From an uncultured Dialister sp. (lineage in GTDB: Bacteria > Bacillota > Negativicutes > Veillonellales > Dialisteraceae), in assembly GCA_934216155.1 (NCBI GenBank), contig CAKQBK010000052.1, forward strand, positions 1 through 18,786: a stretch of DNA of 18,786 nt, read 5' to 3'. Shown here piece after piece: positions 16,850 to 18,786 of this stretch. The notes under the pieces are model-generated. The model was not told the origin of the DNA. It saw only the letters and a list, made by a program, of their open reading frames with translations, and searched no databases. Position numbers and translations under genes: made by a program. Numbering within the stretch: the stretch's first letter is position 1; each line of letters begins with the position of its first letter.

Positions 16850-16917
16850 CAGCAAAGAATTTTCTTCCACTTCGCTCACTTCCAATTCATAAGGATTAGG
16901 CAAAAGTCTACAGATAC

Positions 16918-16946
16918 AGTATATCACGGAGTCATTAATACTACAA
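16918..16946 (-). promoter_or_regulatory. cggR operon promoter
   Basis: On the minus strand TTGTAG (16946-16941), a 17-nt spacer and TATACT (16923-16918) form a good sigma-A-type promoter, with transcription starting near 16911. The leader to the ATG at 16849 would be about 60 nt. No copy of the known CggR operator pattern (CGGGAC repeats) was seen. Confidence 0.65.
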
Positions 16947-17040
16947 CAACTCAGATGAATTTTATTAATAAGAGTATGCTTATTTATTTGAATTGGACGC
17001 TTATTGGTAAGTCAAAGAAATAAGGATTGATGCAGTAGGT

Positions 17041-17328
17041 TTGATTCCGCTCATGCTGACAGGTTGCTCAAGTGGCTCAGGATTCTCAGGTTTCTTAGGT
17101 TTCTCGAATGTGCCAAAAAGGGCTAGAGAAACATGAATAGGTTTGAAATCCGAAGAATCTTTATCATAAAAGAAGGCTTTACATGTTTCATTACGCTGAA
17201 TGATATTGACCTATGGTGATAAAATCAGAAAAAGAGTACGCCATCGTAAAGTACCACATTCGAGAAACCTAAGCCACCTGAGAACCTTGAGCCACTTGAG
17301 CAACCTGTAACCTCCAGCGAAATCATAC
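17041..17328. repeat. Complete 9-mer palindrome in the cggR/fabK divergent region
   Basis: GATTCCGCT (17043-17051), five units (GGTTGCTCA, AGTGGCTCA, GGATTCTCA, GGTTTCTTA, GGTTTCTCG) and AATGTGCC make the left arm, ending near 17115. The right arm (17253-17328) is its reverse complement, with AGCGAAATCAT at the end. The unusual second unit AGTGGCTCA occurs at the same place in both arms. The 137-bp loop has no recognisable gene. It separates the cggR promoter from the fabK promoter; 16947-17040 and 17329-17420 hold nothing I recognise. Confidence 0.8.
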
Positions 17329-17420
17329 CAACTACCACCACTCGCCCCTGTCAAACTTGCAAAAAACTCATGCAAATCCCATTTGTTATGACTTTTTGAA
17401 ATAATTTAGAATTTTTTCTC

Positions 17421-17449
17421 TTAACGGATTCCACCCAGGTCGATATAAT
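17421..17449 (+). promoter_or_regulatory. fabK promoter
   Basis: TTAACG (17421-17426), a 17-nt spacer and a perfect TATAAT (17444-17449) point at fabK. Transcription from about 17456 gives a leader of about 225 nt that contains heptamer units and a long hairpin. Confidence 0.75.
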
Positions 17450-17462
17450 AAAGATAAAAGTT

Positions 17463-17661
17463 GTGGGTTGTTGGTTGCTGGTTTTCGGTTTATATAACGA
17501 GTTCATATATGATAAATTGCCAAGAAAAAAATCTCATTGGTTTAAGGGTTAATGATTAGCAAGTAAAACCTTAAACCTCAAACCAATGAGATTTTGGAAT
17601 CAGCAATGCAAAACAAAAGGACTTGGAAAGTAACCCCAACAACAAACCATCATCAACATAT
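17463..17661. repeat. Heptamer-armed hairpin in the fabK leader
   Basis: Four heptamers GTGGGTT, GTTGGTT, GCTGGTT, TTCGGTT span 17463-17490. A perfect 16-bp inverted repeat AAAATCTCATTGGTTT (17528-17543) pairs with 17580-17595. C-rich units (AACCCC, AACAACA, AACCATC) near 17627-17655 are a loose partner of the first arm. On the minus strand the stem is followed by seven T residues and would act as a terminator; on the plus strand only four T follow. It may therefore block antisense transcription, or attenuate or stabilise fabK mRNA. Confidence 0.65.
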
Positions 17662-17682
17662 CCTAGAAGGGAGATCTTTATT

Positions 17683-18633
17683 ATGTCTTGGAACACTCCA
17701 TTAACCAAATTACTTTCTATTGATTACCCGATTATCCAAGGGGGCATGGCTTATATTTCCGATGGTATCTTGGCTGCCGCTATGAACCATGCGGGCTGCG
17801 CCGGTGTGATTGGTTCCGGCGGATTCACTGTGGATGAAATTCGTGATCACATCCGGCAGGCCAAAGATATCCTTGGGCCGGGCAAAACATTTGGGGTCAA
17901 CTTGATGCTTCAAATGCACAATAAAGATGACGTGGCCCAGCTCATTTGTGATGAAAAGGTGCCATTTGTCACCATCGGTGCTGGCAATCCAGTGCCTTAC
18001 TTTGAACCGTTCCATCACGCTGGAGTGAAATGCATTCCAGTGGTGCCTAATGTGAAACTGGCCCACCGTGTACAGGAAGCTGGCGCCGATGCCCTGGTGG
18101 TAGAAGGCATGGAAGCCGGCGGTCATGATGGCAAAATCACCCTCATGGCCCTTTTGGAAAATGTACTTCCGGAAATCGAAATCCCAGTGGTAGCTGCCGG
18201 TGGCATCGTAGACGGCCGCGGTATCGCTGCGGCTCTCATCATGGGCGCTTCTGGTGTTCAGATGGGCACCCGTTTCCTTTTGGCAAAAGAATGTAAGCTC
18301 CACCCCAATGCCAAACAGGCCATCATCAACGCCCAGGATACCGATTCTGTAGTCACTGGCTTCACCACCAGAGACACTGTCCGTGGCCTTAGAAATCCAT
18401 TCTCTGAAAAATACCTGGAGCTGGAATACAGCGGTGCTTCGCAATCTACCTTGACCGCTTTGGCTGCCGGTACCAACCGCAAAGCAGTCATCGAAGGGGA
18501 TACGGAAAACGGCTTCGTCCTAGCAGGCATGTCCCTCACCCACCTGAACAAAATCCAGCCCGTAGAAGAAATCGTAGAAGACCTGGTCTCCGAAGCAGAA
18601 CGGAGACTGCAGGGAGCCAGTCATTTAATCTGA
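17683..18633 (+). CDS. fabK: Enoyl-ACP reductase, FabK type (FMN-dependent)
   Basis: FabK carries out the last step of each fatty-acid elongation cycle, reducing trans-2-enoyl-ACP with FMN and NAD(P)H. The 316-aa TIM-barrel shows PIIQGGMAYISDG (16-28), GAGNP (99-103), EGMEAGGHDGK (141-151) with the His equivalent to the pneumococcal catalytic His144, AAGGIVDGRG (171-180) and GVQMGTRFLLAKE (191-203). The start is the ATG at 17683 with GGGAG 9 nt upstream; the frame is open 60 nt further but lacks a ribosome site. The related nitronate monooxygenase 2 family is the main alternative. It stands alone, divergent from cggR, without other fab genes in view. Confidence 0.92.
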   Translation: MSWNTPLTKLLSIDYPIIQGGMAYISDGILAAAMNHAGCAGVIGSGGFTVDEIRDHIRQAKDILGPGKTFGVNLMLQMHNKDDVAQLICDEKVPFVTIGAGNPVPYFEPFHHAGVKCIPVVPNVKLAHRVQEAGADALVVEGMEAGGHDGKITLMALLENVLPEIEIPVVAAGGIVDGRGIAAALIMGASGVQMGTRFLLAKECKLHPNAKQAIINAQDTDSVVTGFTTRDTVRGLRNPFSEKYLELEYSGASQSTLTALAAGTNRKAVIEGDTENGFVLAGMSLTHLNKIQPVEEIVEDLVSEAERRLQGASHLI

Positions 18634-18638
18634 TTTGT

Positions 18639-18683
18639 CGGTAGCCAGGGATTAGGGATTGGGACACTATATCATATAGTGTC
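18639..18683. repeat. Heptamer-like tract and perfect palindrome after fabK
   Basis: GTAGCCAGGGATTAGGGATT (18642-18661) repeats the GGGATTAG units seen in sense orientation after the minus-strand genes. GACACTATAT and ATATAGTGTC (18663-18683) form a perfect 10-bp stem around a single base. There is no T-run, so it is at best a weak terminator. Confidence 0.55.
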
Positions 18684-18690
18684 AATTGGT

Positions 18691-18786
18691 ATGATTCCGC
18701 TATTGATTACAAGGTTCTCAGGGTTCTCAGGGTTCTCAGGGTTCTCAGGGTTCTCAGGGTTCTCAGGGTTCTCAGGGTTCTCAGGG
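18691..18786. repeat. 9-mer element with perfect GGTTCTCAG array, cut by window edge
   Basis: The family end motif ATGATTCCGCT (18691-18701) is followed, after an 11-nt lead, by eight perfect copies of GGTTCTCAG from 18713 and the start of a ninth at the window end. Other members have about five diverged units per arm, so this arm is expanded and homogeneous. The loop and right arm are outside the window. Confidence 0.85.

Noticed and set aside
17710..18444. 244-aa open frame on the minus strand across fabK
   Set aside because: It is antisense to fabK, with no start signal or known motifs.
18663..18683. Intrinsic terminator of fabK
   Set aside because: The stem is perfect but AT-rich, the loop is a single base, and no T-run follows; kept only as a palindrome.
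18713..18786. Possible CRISPR array
   Set aside because: The units are 9 nt with no spacers, and the end motif GATTCCGCT ties the array to the dispersed palindromes. No cas gene is present.

Overview
This window looks like chromosomal core sequence of a low-to-mid GC Firmicute. Gene content and order (rpsB-tsf-pyrH-frr-uppS-cdsA-dxr, infC-rpmI-rplT, cggR-gap-pgk-tpiA-eno, and a FabK-type enoyl reductase), strong GGAGG ribosome sites and sigma-A-type promoters fit the Firmicutes. My best guess is a Negativicute such as a Dialister or Megasphaera relative. That placement is inferred from protein flavour and gene order, not from a search.

Layout, right to left, because nearly everything is on the minus strand. 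fabK (17683-18633) is the only plus-strand gene and diverges from cggR. The cggR-gap-pgk-tpiA-eno cluster (16849 to 10770) encodes lower glycolysis and its SorC-family regulator; phosphoglycerate mutase is absent. infC-rpmI-rplT (10124 to 9030) follows, with a perfect -35, a structured leader, an apparent AUA start for infC and a strong terminator. A small exported protein of unknown function (8873-8376) comes next. Then rpsB-tsf (translation), pyrH-frr-small ORF, uppS-cdsA and dxr (UMP kinase, ribosome recycling, cell-envelope lipid carrier, CDP-diacylglycerol and isoprenoid precursor synthesis).

The gene content is ordinary; the spaces between genes are not. Nearly every gap of more than about 100 bp is filled with inverted-repeat elements whose arms are short tandem arrays. 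One family has 9-nt units (type GGTTCTCAG, usually five per arm) with GATTCC/GGAATC ends and an inner GAATGTGCCA motif. A second has 7-nt units of varying sequence, often beside a GC-rich hairpin whose pairing is kept by paired base changes. A third is a 345-bp palindrome built on AAGGTTATAAAGGG-type units. A 228-bp foldback element is present twice in direct orientation around dxr. Elements lie inside apparent operons, one is nested in another, heptamer sequence supplies the stop codons of dxr and cggR, and a perfect 9-mer array runs off the right edge. No transposase, CRISPR array, tRNA or rRNA was found. The best candidate for something undescribed here is this system of microrepeat-armed palindromes.
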